Source of the DNA: JAGNZR01 sp051652785 | GTDB taxonomy: Bacteria; Fusobacteriota; Fusobacteriia; Fusobacteriales; Fusobacteriaceae | DNA: 64,000 nt | Direction of reading: 5' to 3' | NCBI GenBank assembly: GCA_051652785.1 | Contig: JBOFUX010000087.1 | Coordinates: 1-64,000, forward strand | In this document: in pieces, positions 36,490 to 45,623 of the stretch | How the letters are laid out: every line of letters starts with the position of its first letter | How positions within the stretch are numbered: position 1 is the stretch's first letter | Made by a program: the position numbers and the translations under genes | Notes under the pieces: generated by a model | The model's database searches: none | Told to the model about the DNA's origin: nothing | The model's input: the letters and a program-made list of their open reading frames with translations, nothing else

Positions 36490-37302
36490 AATTATATAAT
36501 TTATCATTTCTTGGTTTCCACTTTTTTTTGCAATGGAAAGTGCAGTATCTCCATAGGATTTATAATTTAAATTAATACCTTTATCTATGAGAATATTAAT
36601 AATTTCAAATTGTCCATTAGTAATAGCACGAAAATAAATTTCACCAAATATATTTTCACCATTTTTATTTTTTCTATCTAAATCATAATTAAACTTTAAA
36701 AGTATTTTAAGATTATCCACACTATTAGCATAGTAAATAGGATAATTCCCTTTATTATCTAGGGTAACAGGATTACCTTTATATTTTAAAAGTAAAGAAA
36801 GTATTTCTAAATTATTTGAGTGAATAGCCCAAAATATAGGGGAGTAACCCTTAAAATCGGAAACATTAATATCTACTGATTTTTCTAATAGATATTTAAC
36901 ATAAATTAAAGAGTTTTTTTTTATAAAAAATGAAAGAAGAGATTCCCCTTCTTCATTTTTTATATTTATATTTGCCCCATTTTCAATAAGTGATTTTAAA
37001 GAATTAAAACTTTTTACTTTAAAAATAAGTTTATCCTGTTCTAAATCAATAATTCTTTTTGAAAGAAAATCCACAGCTTTTGTTGAATTTCTATTAACAG
37101 CATAGTTAAGAAGAGAGATATCTCCTTTATTTCTATAATTAATAGGAAAACCTAAATTTAAAGCAAGAGAAAGAGTATTAGTATCATCAACTAAAATAGC
37201 GTTGTAAACAGATTGTTCAGGTATCGTAATTTTATCTGTATTACTACAACCTACCAAAAGTAAGAGAGATACTAAAATAAAAAATAATAAACTCTTCTTC
37301 AA
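36472..37302 (-). CDS. Ankyrin-repeat lipoprotein
   Basis: 276 residues. A lipoprotein signal peptide ends in the lipobox LLVGC (C19), so it is lipid anchored. The rest consists of about six ankyrin-like repeats, including SLLNYAVNRNSTKAVDFL, SLLSFFIKKNSLIYVKYLL, SPIFWAIHSNNLEILSLLL and TALSIAKKSGNQEMINYI. Ankyrin repeats mediate protein contacts; no catalytic domain is present. It lies 5 nt from typA on the same strand and is probably co-transcribed. Function unknown. Confidence 0.8.
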   Translation of the reverse strand: MKKSLLFFILVSLLLLVGCSNTDKITIPEQSVYNAILVDDTNTLSLALNLGFPINYRNKGDISLLNYAVNRNSTKAVDFLSKRIIDLEQDKLIFKVKSFNSLKSLIENGANINIKNEEGESLLSFFIKKNSLIYVKYLLEKSVDINVSDFKGYSPIFWAIHSNNLEILSLLLKYKGNPVTLDNKGNYPIYYANSVDNLKILLKFNYDLDRKNKNGENIFGEIYFRAITNGQFEIINILIDKGINLNYKSYGDTALSIAKKSGNQEMINYIIKKTQK

Positions 37303-37307
37303 TTATA

Positions 37308-39119
37308 TTACCCCTTTTTTTCAGTTTTCTTTCTACCATTTTCACTTAAAATTCTTTTTCTAATTCTAATAAAATTAGGAGTAATTTCAACTAATTCATC
37401 ATCAGCAATATACTCAAGAGCTTGCTCTAAACTCATTTTTTTAGGAGTAGCAAGTTTAATAGCATCATCACTTCCAGAAGCTCTCATATTTGTAAGTTTT
37501 TTCATTTTACAAACATTAACAACAAGATCATTTTCTCTATTATGTTCACCAATTATCATACCCTCATAAACTTCAACTCCAGCTTCATGGAACATAATTC
37601 CTCTATCTTGTAAATTTCCAAGAGCATAAGCTATTGTTTTACCAGCTTCAAGAGAGATAAGCACACCTTTTCCTCTAGCAGGAATATCCCCTTTATAAAT
37701 TTCAAAATCATAAAAAGAATGATTTAAAATTCCAGAACCCTTTGTATCTGTTAAAAATTCACTTCTATAACCAATTAATCCTCTAGCAGGTATTTTAAAC
37801 TCTAAACGTGTGTATCCATCAGTACCTGGAGTCATAGTTACTAATTCACCTTTTCTTTTACCCATTTTTTCAATAACAATACCAGTAAAATTATCGTCAA
37901 CATCAACAACAGCTAATTCGATAGGTTCAAAAGTCTCACCATCTATTTTTTTAAATAATACTCTAGGTCTTGAAACTGCAATTTCAAATCCTTCTCTTCT
38001 CATATTTTCTAATAATATAGAAAGTTGAAGTTCTCCTCTACCTTTAACAGTAAATGAATCGGCAGATTCAGTAGCCTCTACTCTCATACTCACATTACCT
38101 TGTAATTCTTTTTGTAGTCTATCCCATATATTTCTTGAAGTTATAAATTTTCCGTCTTTACCTGCAAATGGAGAGTCATTAACCATAAATGTCATAGCAA
38201 GAGTAGGCTCATCTATATCAATAAGTGGTAAAGCTATAGGATTATTAATATCCGCTACAGTTTCTCCAATATCAATAACTGGTAATCCTGCTATTGATAT
38301 AATATCTCCCGCTACAGCTTCTAAAACTTCAACTTTTTTAAGCCCTTCATAACCGTATATCATAGAAATTTTACCTTTAACTTGCTTACCATCTCTTTTT
38401 ATAAGCATAATATCTTGATTTTTTTTGATTGTACCATTGTACACTCTTCCAACACCAATTTTACCAACATAGTTATCGTATTCAATATTTGCTATTAAAA
38501 ATTGAAGTGGAGCCTCAGGAGTTCCTTCAGGATCAGGAACGTGATTTATAATAGTCTCTAATAAAGGCATCATATTATCACTTTTATCAGTAAGTTCTAT
38601 TTTAGCATAACCGTCTTTTCCAGAAGCATATACAACTGGGAATTCTAACTGATGCTCATTTGCATCAAGTTCTAAAAATAAATCATAAACCATATATAGA
38701 ACCTCTTCAGGTCTAGCTCCAGGCCTGTCTATTTTATTTACTACAACTATAGGTCTATGTCCTTGCTCTAAAGCTTTCTTTAGAACATATTTTGTTTGCG
38801 GCATTGTTCCTTCAAATGAATCAACTACCAGTATAACAGAGTCAACCATTTTCATAATTCTTTGTACTTCTCCACCAAAATCTGCATGGCCAGGAGTATC
38901 TACAATATTAATTTTATAATCTTTGTAATGAACAGCTGCATTTTTAGCGAATATAGTGATTCCTCTTTCTCTTTCTATATCATTGGAATCCATTACTCTT
39001 TCATTTACACCACCAAGTTCATGGGCAGTAAAAACCCCAGATTGTCTTAAAAGACCATCAACTAATGTAGTTTTACCATGGTCAACGTGGGCAATTATAG
39101 CTACGTTTTTAATTTTCAT
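37308..39119 (-). CDS. typA: Translational GTPase TypA/BipA
   Basis: 603 residues from ATG at 39119 with AAGGAAG about 5 nt before; a GTG at 39125 is too close to that site. A ribosome-associated GTPase related to EF-G with roles in 50S assembly and stress. G1 is AHVDHGKTTL, G2 region is RERGITIFAKN, G3 is DTPGHADFGGE, and G4 is NKIDRPGA. The EF-G-like beta barrel and C-terminal TypA-specific domain (ARGLIGYRSEFLTDTKG) follow. Confidence 0.95.
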   Translation of the reverse strand: MKIKNVAIIAHVDHGKTTLVDGLLRQSGVFTAHELGGVNERVMDSNDIERERGITIFAKNAAVHYKDYKINIVDTPGHADFGGEVQRIMKMVDSVILVVDSFEGTMPQTKYVLKKALEQGHRPIVVVNKIDRPGARPEEVLYMVYDLFLELDANEHQLEFPVVYASGKDGYAKIELTDKSDNMMPLLETIINHVPDPEGTPEAPLQFLIANIEYDNYVGKIGVGRVYNGTIKKNQDIMLIKRDGKQVKGKISMIYGYEGLKKVEVLEAVAGDIISIAGLPVIDIGETVADINNPIALPLIDIDEPTLAMTFMVNDSPFAGKDGKFITSRNIWDRLQKELQGNVSMRVEATESADSFTVKGRGELQLSILLENMRREGFEIAVSRPRVLFKKIDGETFEPIELAVVDVDDNFTGIVIEKMGKRKGELVTMTPGTDGYTRLEFKIPARGLIGYRSEFLTDTKGSGILNHSFYDFEIYKGDIPARGKGVLISLEAGKTIAYALGNLQDRGIMFHEAGVEVYEGMIIGEHNRENDLVVNVCKMKKLTNMRASGSDDAIKLATPKKMSLEQALEYIADDELVEITPNFIRIRKRILSENGRKKTEKKG

Positions 39120-39178
39120 AAGCACTTCCTTTTAATTGTTTTTTATTTTTAATAAATGGACTATATAGTAAATATTTA

Positions 39179-40036
39179 TTAATAAAATTTATATGCTTTT
39201 AATCTTTTTTTCTCAATATAACCTAAACCAATAAAATTATTTTCATAATAAATAGAATAGTACCCTGTAGAAAAATTGTAAGAAAAGCTATTTCCGTTTT
39301 TATAGTATTTAAGATTATTTTCACCAACTAAGTCAAGTTTAGGAAATTTAAAAAAATCCTCAACAGAACTCATAAAAGAAATATTTTCATTTAAAGATAA
39401 ATTATTAATCTCTTCTAAAGTATAACAATTTTTAAGATGAGTATTTCCAACTTGAGTTCGAATAAGATCAGTCATAGTAGCAAAAGTTTTAAGTTCTTCT
39501 CCTAAATCAAAAATAAGAGAACGAATATATGTTCCTTTTGAAACTAAACAATCTAAACGACCTTTTTTTCCATCATAATCTAACAAATTAAGCTCTTTAA
39601 TTGTAACAGATCTAGATTTCCGTTCAATTACAATACCTTCTCGAGCTAAATCATAGAGTTTCTTACCATTTACTTTTATAGCTGAGTACATAGGGGGAAT
39701 TTGTTTTATATCACCTTTAAATTTTAAAAGAATTTTATTTAAAATATCCGTATTAGGTTTTTTTAAATCAGATGTTTCTAAAATTGCTCCTTCTAAATCA
39801 TATGTATCAGTTTTAAAACCAAGTTCAAAACTAGCTGTATATCTTTTTTCATAACTCTCTATATCTTGAACAAGTTTAGTGGCACGTCCAATACAAACAA
39901 CTAAAACACCAGTTGCCAGAGGGTCTAATGTACCAGTATGTCCAATTCTTTTTTCTTTAAGAATTTTTCTCAATCTTCTAATGACATCAAAAGAGGTTAT
40001 TCCCTTGGGCTTATTAACACAGATAATTCCGTCCAA
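39179..40036 (-). CDS. truB: tRNA pseudouridine(55) synthase
   Basis: 285 residues from TTG at 40036, spaced 9 nt from GGAG, giving the usual N-terminus DGIICVNKPKGITSFD. The frame stays open upstream to 40099 but that part matches nothing in TruB. It makes pseudouridine 55 in the T loop of tRNAs. The catalytic aspartate is in GHTGTLDPLATGVL (about residue 40), and YSAIKVNGKKLYDLAREG and SKGTYIRSL are also conserved. The C-terminal PUA-like part is short. Confidence 0.92.
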   Translation of the reverse strand: MDGIICVNKPKGITSFDVIRRLRKILKEKRIGHTGTLDPLATGVLVVCIGRATKLVQDIESYEKRYTASFELGFKTDTYDLEGAILETSDLKKPNTDILNKILLKFKGDIKQIPPMYSAIKVNGKKLYDLAREGIVIERKSRSVTIKELNLLDYDGKKGRLDCLVSKGTYIRSLIFDLGEELKTFATMTDLIRTQVGNTHLKNCYTLEEINNLSLNENISFMSSVEDFFKFPKLDLVGENNLKYYKNGNSFSYNFSTGYYSIYYENNFIGLGYIEKKRLKAYKFY

Positions 40037-40129
40037 ACATATCAACTCCAAAAAATGATTATTCATTATTATAACATATAAAATACTTTTTTTGAACACT
40101 TTTTTATTGTATATACTTAACGTTAAAAT

Positions 40130-41584
40130 TTATTTATTTTCTTTTTTTTCAAAACTATATTTGTTTCTAGCATTCCAAAGAATATAATCGTGAATTCCAA
40201 GATTATTAAGAGCTCTTATTTGTTCATTAACCTCTTTAATACCATATTTAATATGACCCTTTACCCAAGGAGCAGAAAAGTCTTGAAGCCAGGTTCGGAT
40301 AATAGCAGGAGTTTCAATATTGTAATTTCTATTAATGGAATCTCTAGTAGAGCCATAAACTGTTTTATAAGGTTGAGCATCAGGGACATTAATACCGTAA
40401 ACACCTTTCCCATAATGACTAGGATAGACCATTGGAGAAATGTAATCAACAACATTAGAAATAGCTTCCCAATATTGCCCAAGGTCCATGTCGTTAGGAG
40501 AAGAGCCTACTTGGCCATAAACATCTGCTCCAATATAGACTTCAAGGGGCGATAATTCTTTGTGAGCTAATTTTAAATATTTTTGAATAGCCTCTGTTTT
40601 AGATTCACCCTCAGGATTTCGATAGTTGAGATATTTATCTAATTTTCCACCATTAGAAGCAGGAAATCTAACATAGTCAAATTGGATTTCATTGAAACCA
40701 ACTTTAGCGGCTTCTTTTGAAACATCTATATTATAGTTCCAAAGTTCTCTATCATAAGCAGAAACCCAAACTAATCCGTCAGCATTAGTGAAAGGTTTAT
40801 TAGAACGCTTATCTAAAATAGTTCTATCAGGTTTAGATTTTGCATAAATAGGATCCTTAAAAGAAACAATTCTTGCAATAGTATAAATATTATTTTCTTT
40901 TAATTTTTTCATGAGAGCTTCAATATCTCTAATTTTATTTTTTTGATCAAATTTTAAATTATATTTATTTTCAATATCAGGCATTTTCCATAAAAGATGC
41001 CCATCATCATCTTTTACATCTATAACAAAAGTATTAATTTCACTTTTCTTAGTAAGTTCAATAAGTCTATTAAGTGATTTAGAAAGAGAAATAGAGTTTC
41101 CAGTAACAAAAATCCCTTTGACAATAATTTGTGGATTACTTTCATAATTCTTTTTTATTTGAGGAGAAAAATCAAGGCTATTCCAACTATTAGGAAGATT
41201 ATTTTTGATATTGTCAGTTAAAGAAGAATTGAGAACCCAACCTTCAGAAATTTTATTATCTTTTTTATATTGAATTTTAGAATAAAGAATAGGAGTAGTT
41301 TCTCCTATTAAAATATCTTCTAAAATTTTAACTTTTGTATTTATTCTTAAAGAGTCTATTCTATTACCATTTTCAGCTTTATCTGTAATTTTAAGATTAT
41401 AGATTTTAGTAAAATAATGTTTATCAATTTTTTCTATTTTAGAAACTTCAGAATTTATATTAGAAATATCTTCATTTATTATTTGAAGTGATTTTTCAGC
41501 TAGAATTTCATTATTTTTTTTCCCATTTCCGCAAGCAGAAAATAATCCAAACAATAAAAAATAAAATAAAAATATTTTTTTCAT
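40130..41584 (-). CDS. Lipoprotein with SH3-like and DUF4015-type glycoside-hydrolase-like domains
   Basis: 484 residues from ATG at 41584; the ATG at 41593 abuts the AGGAG and is less likely. The signal peptide ends in FSAC, a lipobox. An SH3b-like segment lies at about 55-125 (INTKVKILED, SEGWVLNSSL). From about 150 to the end there is a TIM-barrel domain of the putative glycosyl hydrolase type (DUF4015): VKGIFVTGNSIS, FVIDVKDDDGHL, FNEIQFDYVRFPASN, DVVDYISPMVYPSHYGKGV and IRTWLQDFSAPW. Substrate unknown; action on cell-envelope or extracellular polysaccharide is an inference. Confidence 0.82.
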   Translation of the reverse strand: MKKIFLFYFLLFGLFSACGNGKKNNEILAEKSLQIINEDISNINSEVSKIEKIDKHYFTKIYNLKITDKAENGNRIDSLRINTKVKILEDILIGETTPILYSKIQYKKDNKISEGWVLNSSLTDNIKNNLPNSWNSLDFSPQIKKNYESNPQIIVKGIFVTGNSISLSKSLNRLIELTKKSEINTFVIDVKDDDGHLLWKMPDIENKYNLKFDQKNKIRDIEALMKKLKENNIYTIARIVSFKDPIYAKSKPDRTILDKRSNKPFTNADGLVWVSAYDRELWNYNIDVSKEAAKVGFNEIQFDYVRFPASNGGKLDKYLNYRNPEGESKTEAIQKYLKLAHKELSPLEVYIGADVYGQVGSSPNDMDLGQYWEAISNVVDYISPMVYPSHYGKGVYGINVPDAQPYKTVYGSTRDSINRNYNIETPAIIRTWLQDFSAPWVKGHIKYGIKEVNEQIRALNNLGIHDYILWNARNKYSFEKKENK

Positions 41585-41603
41585 AAATGTCATCTCCTAA
41601 TGA

Positions 41604-41651
41604 ATAAGCAATAAAAAGCATTTAGTTAACTAAATGCTTTTTATTGCTTAT
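41604..41651. terminator. long perfect palindrome / terminator after recR
   Basis: 48 bases form a perfect palindrome with 24-bp arms centred between 41627 and 41628. On the minus strand it follows the recR stop by 6 nt and ends before the ribosome binding site of the downstream lipoprotein gene. The inner GCATTTAG/CTAAATGC stem with a TTTTT tract fits an intrinsic terminator usable from either strand. Confidence 0.75.
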
Positions 41652-41657
41652 ATTTTT

Positions 41658-42251
41658 TTAAATTTCTTGTCGCCCTTCAAGAGCACGGGATATAGTAGCA
41701 GAATCAGCGTACTCAATATTACCACCTATGGGAATACCACTAGCTATACGAGTGATTTTAATATCAAAATGTTTAAGTAGTCTAGTTAAATAAAGCGAAG
41801 TTGTCTCCCCTTCTAAATCAGGATTAATGGCGATTATAATTTCTTTTACAGGGCTATTAGCTATTCTTTTTAAAAGTGATTCTAAATTAAGTTTATCAGG
41901 AGTGATACCTTTTAAAGGTGCAATTTTTCCACCTAAAACATGATACTTTCCATGATATTTTCCAGTTCGTTCAAAGGAAATTATATCTCGAGAGTCTTCA
42001 ACAACACAGATAGTTTCGTTGTCCCTGGAAAGATTACCACAAATATCACAAGTTTCATGTTCGCTTAAATCTCCACAAATAACACATTTTTTTATATTTT
42101 TTTTAGCTTCCATAAGAGAAATTGCAAACCTTTTAACTTCCTCATTGGAAAGATTTAAAATATGAAATGCAATACGAGTTGCACTTTTTTTTCCAATACC
42201 AGGTAAACGATTAAACTCATCAATTATTTTTTCTAAAGACTCTGTAGCCAT
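41658..42251 (-). CDS. recR: Recombination mediator RecR
   Basis: 197 residues, standard length. It works with RecF/RecO to load RecA on gapped DNA. The helix-hairpin-helix LPGIGKKSATRIAFHIL is at the N-terminus, the zinc finger CVICGDLSEHETCDIC at about 57-72, and the Toprim domain from ICVVEDSRDI. HGKYHVLGGKIAPLKGI and GGNIEYADSATISRALEGR are typical. The ATG overlaps the stop of the upstream small gene by one base. Confidence 0.96.
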   Translation of the reverse strand: MATESLEKIIDEFNRLPGIGKKSATRIAFHILNLSNEEVKRFAISLMEAKKNIKKCVICGDLSEHETCDICGNLSRDNETICVVEDSRDIISFERTGKYHGKYHVLGGKIAPLKGITPDKLNLESLLKRIANSPVKEIIIAINPDLEGETTSLYLTRLLKHFDIKITRIASGIPIGGNIEYADSATISRALEGRQEI

Positions 42252-42562
42252 TAATCGACCTTAATTGATTTTAAAGATTTTGTATATTCTCTAATAGATT
42301 TTTTTATTTCTCTTCTTTCTTTTCCAAGCTCAGCATTTTTAATGATATAGTCATCAACTCTATCTTCATAGTCTCCTTTCATAGTCATTATAATATCTAT
42401 AATTTCTTCATAATTCATATCAGGTTTAATGTATTCTCTTAAATTAGTTAATAAATCAACTCTTTTTCTATTATCTCTAACTTTTTTATCGTTATCTTCA
42501 ATTTCTCTTTTAATTTTATTTTTTCTTCTCTCTTGTCTTACAAATTCCAATACTTTATCCAT
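42251..42562 (-). CDS. Small charged protein of unknown function
   Basis: 103 residues, not recognised. About half of the residues are charged. Long helices with heptad-like patterning at about 1-45 and 68-98 suggest a coiled coil, with a short less charged middle (IKPDMNYEEIIDIIMTM). No signal peptide, membrane helix or cysteines. It has a GGAGG site before ATG and is coupled to recR by a one-base overlap. It is not similar to YbaB/EbfC, the usual neighbour of recR. It may be a nucleic-acid or ribosome accessory protein, but nothing visible proves this. Confidence 0.65.
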   Translation of the reverse strand: MDKVLEFVRQERRKNKIKREIEDNDKKVRDNRKRVDLLTNLREYIKPDMNYEEIIDIIMTMKGDYEDRVDDYIIKNAELGKERREIKKSIREYTKSLKSIKVD

Positions 42563-42588
42563 TTTTTATCCTCCTAAAATTATATTTC

Positions 42589-43554
42589 TTATCTTGCAAG
42601 AATTTTAGCAATTTCAAAGTCTTCATTAATTGTTGTGTATCTTTGCCCTTCCCAAGCATAAGAAATAGGATGAGTTATTATTTTATTACCCTCAATTCCT
42701 ATCATTACTCCACCTTCACCAGCTTCAAGAACTTGAATAGATTTAACTCCCATTTTAGTGGCAAGAACTCTATCAAAACCAGATGGACACCCTCCTCTTT
42801 GAGTATGACCAAGTACTACACTTCTAACTTCAGAATTAACTTTGTCTTTTAGTTGTTTTTCAAGTTCAGTAACTTTTTCTACACCTTCAGCAACCAAAAC
42901 TATGTCGTGAAGTTTACCTGATCTTCTTCTTTCTTTAATTTGTAGAGCAAGCATTTCAACAGGATTATCCATTTCTGGAATTAAAAGACCATCTCCACCA
43001 CCAGCAAGACAAGAATAAAGGGCAAGATCTCCTGCATGTCTACCCATAACTTCAACTAAAATAGTTCTTTCATGAGAAGTGGCAGTATCTCTAATTTTTG
43101 ATACTGCGTCTAATATAGTATTTAAACAAGTATCAAAACCTATTGTATAGTCAGTTCCAATAATATCATTATCAATTGTTCCAGGGATGCCTACAACTTG
43201 AATACCGTGTTCCTTAGATAAAAGGTCAGCACCTCTATATGAACCATCTCCTCCTATAACAACAAGCCCCTCAATACCTCTTCTTTTCAAATTTTCAGCA
43301 GCAATAGCTCTAAATTTAGGTTCCATAAATTCTAAACATCTAGCAGTAAGAAGTTTTGTACCACCTCTATCTATAATTCCAGATACATAAAAAGAATCCA
43401 TTAAAAATATTTCATCACTTAACATTCCTAAATAACCTCTTTTTATACCGTAAACAGTAATGCCAAGACTCATAGCATATTTAGCTGCAGCTCGAATGGC
43501 AGCATTCATTCCAGGAGCATCTCCTCCACTAGTTAATATAGCAATTTTTTTCAT
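42589..43554 (-). CDS. pfkA: ATP-dependent 6-phosphofructokinase
   Basis: 321 residues, standard bacterial size. It phosphorylates fructose-6-phosphate, the committed glycolytic step. ATP-binding TSGGDAPGMNAAIR (about 7-20) and GGDGSYRGA (about 102-110), the catalytic PGTIDNDI (about 124-131), VEVMGRHAGDLAL (about 166-178) and the substrate-site HTQRGGCPSGFDR near 249-261 are all intact. It lies 5 nt from accA on the same strand. Confidence 0.97.
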   Translation of the reverse strand: MKKIAILTSGGDAPGMNAAIRAAAKYAMSLGITVYGIKRGYLGMLSDEIFLMDSFYVSGIIDRGGTKLLTARCLEFMEPKFRAIAAENLKRRGIEGLVVIGGDGSYRGADLLSKEHGIQVVGIPGTIDNDIIGTDYTIGFDTCLNTILDAVSKIRDTATSHERTILVEVMGRHAGDLALYSCLAGGGDGLLIPEMDNPVEMLALQIKERRRSGKLHDIVLVAEGVEKVTELEKQLKDKVNSEVRSVVLGHTQRGGCPSGFDRVLATKMGVKSIQVLEAGEGGVMIGIEGNKIITHPISYAWEGQRYTTINEDFEIAKILAR

Positions 43555-43559
43555 TATTA

Positions 43560-44504
43560 TTAAGCCTCCTTAAATTCACCTATTTCTCTGAACTTATTGT
43601 ATCTATTTTCAAGTAAAGTTTCTATATCTAATTTTTCAAGTTGAGAAATTGATTCTAAAATAACCAATTTTAGATTATCGGATGAGCATTTATAGTTTCT
43701 ATGGGCACCACCTAGTGGTTCTGGAATTATTCCATCTACAATTTTTAATTCTAAAAGATTTTGAGCAGAAATTTTTAAATTTTCTGCAGCTTCAATAACT
43801 CTGTTAGAATCTTTGTAAAGAATAGCGGCGCACCCTTCAGGAGAAATAATAGAATATACCGTATGCTCAAGCATAAATATTTTATCTGCTATCCCAAGTC
43901 CCAAAGCACCACCACTTCCTCCCTCACCAATGACTACAGAAATTAAAGGAGTTTTTATAGTTGTCATTTCCATAAGATTTCTAGCAATTGCCTCACCTTG
44001 TCCATTTTGTTCTGCTTCTATTCCTGGAAAAGCACCTGGAGTATCTATTAGCATAAGAACTGGAATTTTAAATTTTTCAGCCATTTTTAATAATCTTAAA
44101 GTTTTTCTGTAACCTTCAGGATTAGCCATTCCAAAATTTCTATGAAGTTTTTCCTCTGTAGTTCTACCTTTCTGGTGACCAATAATCATAAAACTTTTTC
44201 CATTTATTTTGCATAAACCACCTACGATAGCAGGGTCATCTCGAAAAAAACGGTCTCCGTGAAGTTCTACAAAATTTTCATCAAACTCACGAATATAGTC
44301 TAGTGTATATGGTCTTTCTGGATGTCTAGCAACAAAAATTTTATCCCAAGAAGACAGATTAGAATATATTTCTGCCAATTCTTCATCCTTTTTTGAGATA
44401 AGTCTTTGAATTTCTGAATCTAAATCTATATTTTTTTCTTTTGAAAATATAGATAATTCTTTTATTTTTTTTTCAATTTCAAGAATAGAATCTTCAAATT
44501 TCAT
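43560..44504 (-). CDS. accA: Acetyl-CoA carboxylase carboxyltransferase subunit alpha
   Basis: 314 residues. With AccD it transfers carboxyl from biotin to acetyl-CoA to make malonyl-CoA. RPYTLDYI and FVELHGDRFFRDDPAIVGG are diagnostic, followed by the crotonase-fold GHQKGR, DTPGAFPGIEAE, GEGGSGGALGLGIAD and SPEGCAAILYKD. AGGAGG lies before ATG. It forms accD-accA-pfkA on the minus strand; accB and accC are not in the window. Confidence 0.96.
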   Translation of the reverse strand: MKFEDSILEIEKKIKELSIFSKEKNIDLDSEIQRLISKKDEELAEIYSNLSSWDKIFVARHPERPYTLDYIREFDENFVELHGDRFFRDDPAIVGGLCKINGKSFMIIGHQKGRTTEEKLHRNFGMANPEGYRKTLRLLKMAEKFKIPVLMLIDTPGAFPGIEAEQNGQGEAIARNLMEMTTIKTPLISVVIGEGGSGGALGLGIADKIFMLEHTVYSIISPEGCAAILYKDSNRVIEAAENLKISAQNLLELKIVDGIIPEPLGGAHRNYKCSSDNLKLVILESISQLEKLDIETLLENRYNKFREIGEFKEA

Positions 44505-44516
44505 AAATTTCCTCCT

Positions 44517-45407
44517 TTAAGATGTACAACTTAAAAGTCTATATAGAACATCTTTCATTTCTTCTCTTTTAGTGATAACATCTATCATTCCATGTTCTTG
44601 AAGAAATTCGCTTCTTTGAAATCCTTCAGGAAGTTGTTGTTTAATAGTCTCTTCTATAACTCTAGGTCCTGCAAAACCAATAAGAGCTTTTGGTTCAGTT
44701 AAAATAATATCACCCAACATTGCAAAAGAAGCAGTAACCCCTCCAGTAGTAGGATCAACAGGAATAGAAATATATGGTATTCCTTTTATTTTTAATCTCT
44801 CAATAGCAGCAGAAGTTTTAGCCATTTGCATAAGAGAAAAAATTCCTTCATGCATTCTAGCACCACCAGAGGTGGAAACTAAAATTAATGGAATTTCTAA
44901 AGAATTTGCTCTTTCAATTGCCCGAGTAAGCTTTTCTCCCACAACAGATCCCATACTACCACCCATAAAGCTAAAGTCCATAACTGCAATACTGATTTTT
45001 ATGCCGCTCAAATTACCAATTCCAGAGATAACTCCTTCATTAAGTCCAGTTTTCTCCACAGCCGCTTGATATTTTTTATCATAACCTGGAAATGAAAGGG
45101 GATTGCATGGAATTAAACTAGAGTCATGTTCTTCAAAAGTTCCCTCATCAATTAGTAAATTTATTCTTTCGAGAGCAGTCATATAAAAATAGTGCTCACA
45201 TATAGGACATCTTTTTAAATTTTCATCTAAATCATCTTTATAAAGAATCTCATTACATGAAGGACATTTAATCCATAAGTTGGAATTATTATTTTCTGTA
45301 AAAAGTTCATCTTCATTTGAATTTTTCTCTTCTAATTTCTCTTCTATGATTTCATCTTTAACTGTTAATGTAACATATTTTTTTCTTTTGAGTGAAAAAA
45401 ATCCCAT
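44517..45407 (-). CDS. accD: Acetyl-CoA carboxylase carboxyltransferase subunit beta
   Basis: 296 residues from ATG at 45407, preceded by AAGGAGGT. The frame stays open to 45512, but those 35 residues precede the ribosome binding site and are not typical. The zinc ribbon has CPSCNEILY and CPICEHYFY, four cysteines at about 44-66. The carboxyltransferase core includes VMDFSFMGGSMGSVVGEK, STSGGARMHEGI, DPTTGGVTASFAMLGD and GFAGPRVIEET. An acidic insert of about 25 residues precedes the zinc ribbon. Confidence 0.95.
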   Translation of the reverse strand: MGFFSLKRKKYVTLTVKDEIIEEKLEEKNSNEDELFTENNNSNLWIKCPSCNEILYKDDLDENLKRCPICEHYFYMTALERINLLIDEGTFEEHDSSLIPCNPLSFPGYDKKYQAAVEKTGLNEGVISGIGNLSGIKISIAVMDFSFMGGSMGSVVGEKLTRAIERANSLEIPLILVSTSGGARMHEGIFSLMQMAKTSAAIERLKIKGIPYISIPVDPTTGGVTASFAMLGDIILTEPKALIGFAGPRVIEETIKQQLPEGFQRSEFLQEHGMIDVITKREEMKDVLYRLLSCTS

Positions 45408-45470
45408 AAAAACCTCCTTGATTTTATTAAATATATAGCATAATTCTATAAAATTTTTAATTTTTTTCAA

Positions 45471-45495
45471 TAAAATATTTGTTTTTAAAATATTT
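45471..45495. repeat. 10-bp direct repeat upstream of accD
   Basis: TAAAATATTT occurs at 45471-45480 and again at 45486-45495, a 15-bp period, in the 216-bp gap between the divergent accD and chorismate mutase genes. The AAATATTT core is itself palindromic. It could be a regulator site or just AT-rich chance. No clear accD promoter was found. Confidence 0.35.
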
Positions 45496-45623
45496 TTGAT
45501 GTAAAATCTCATATTAATGATAAAGAATTATGAATATGCTATTATACCCTAAATCTAAAAAAAAAAATAGAAAAATATATATGGGTAAAATATTAATAAA
45601 ATAATTTAAAAGGAGAGCTAGAA

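Noticed and set aside
40037..40099. N-terminal extension of truB
   Set aside because: TruB proteins begin close to the GIICVNKPKG motif; the TTG at 40036 has a well-spaced GGAG.
40190..40555. Plus-strand frame of 121 residues
   Set aside because: Lies inside the glycosidase-like lipoprotein gene on the other strand and has no recognisable domain.
45408..45512. 35-residue N-terminal extension of accD
   Set aside because: The strong AAGGAGGT precedes the ATG at 45407 and the extension is not typical of AccD.
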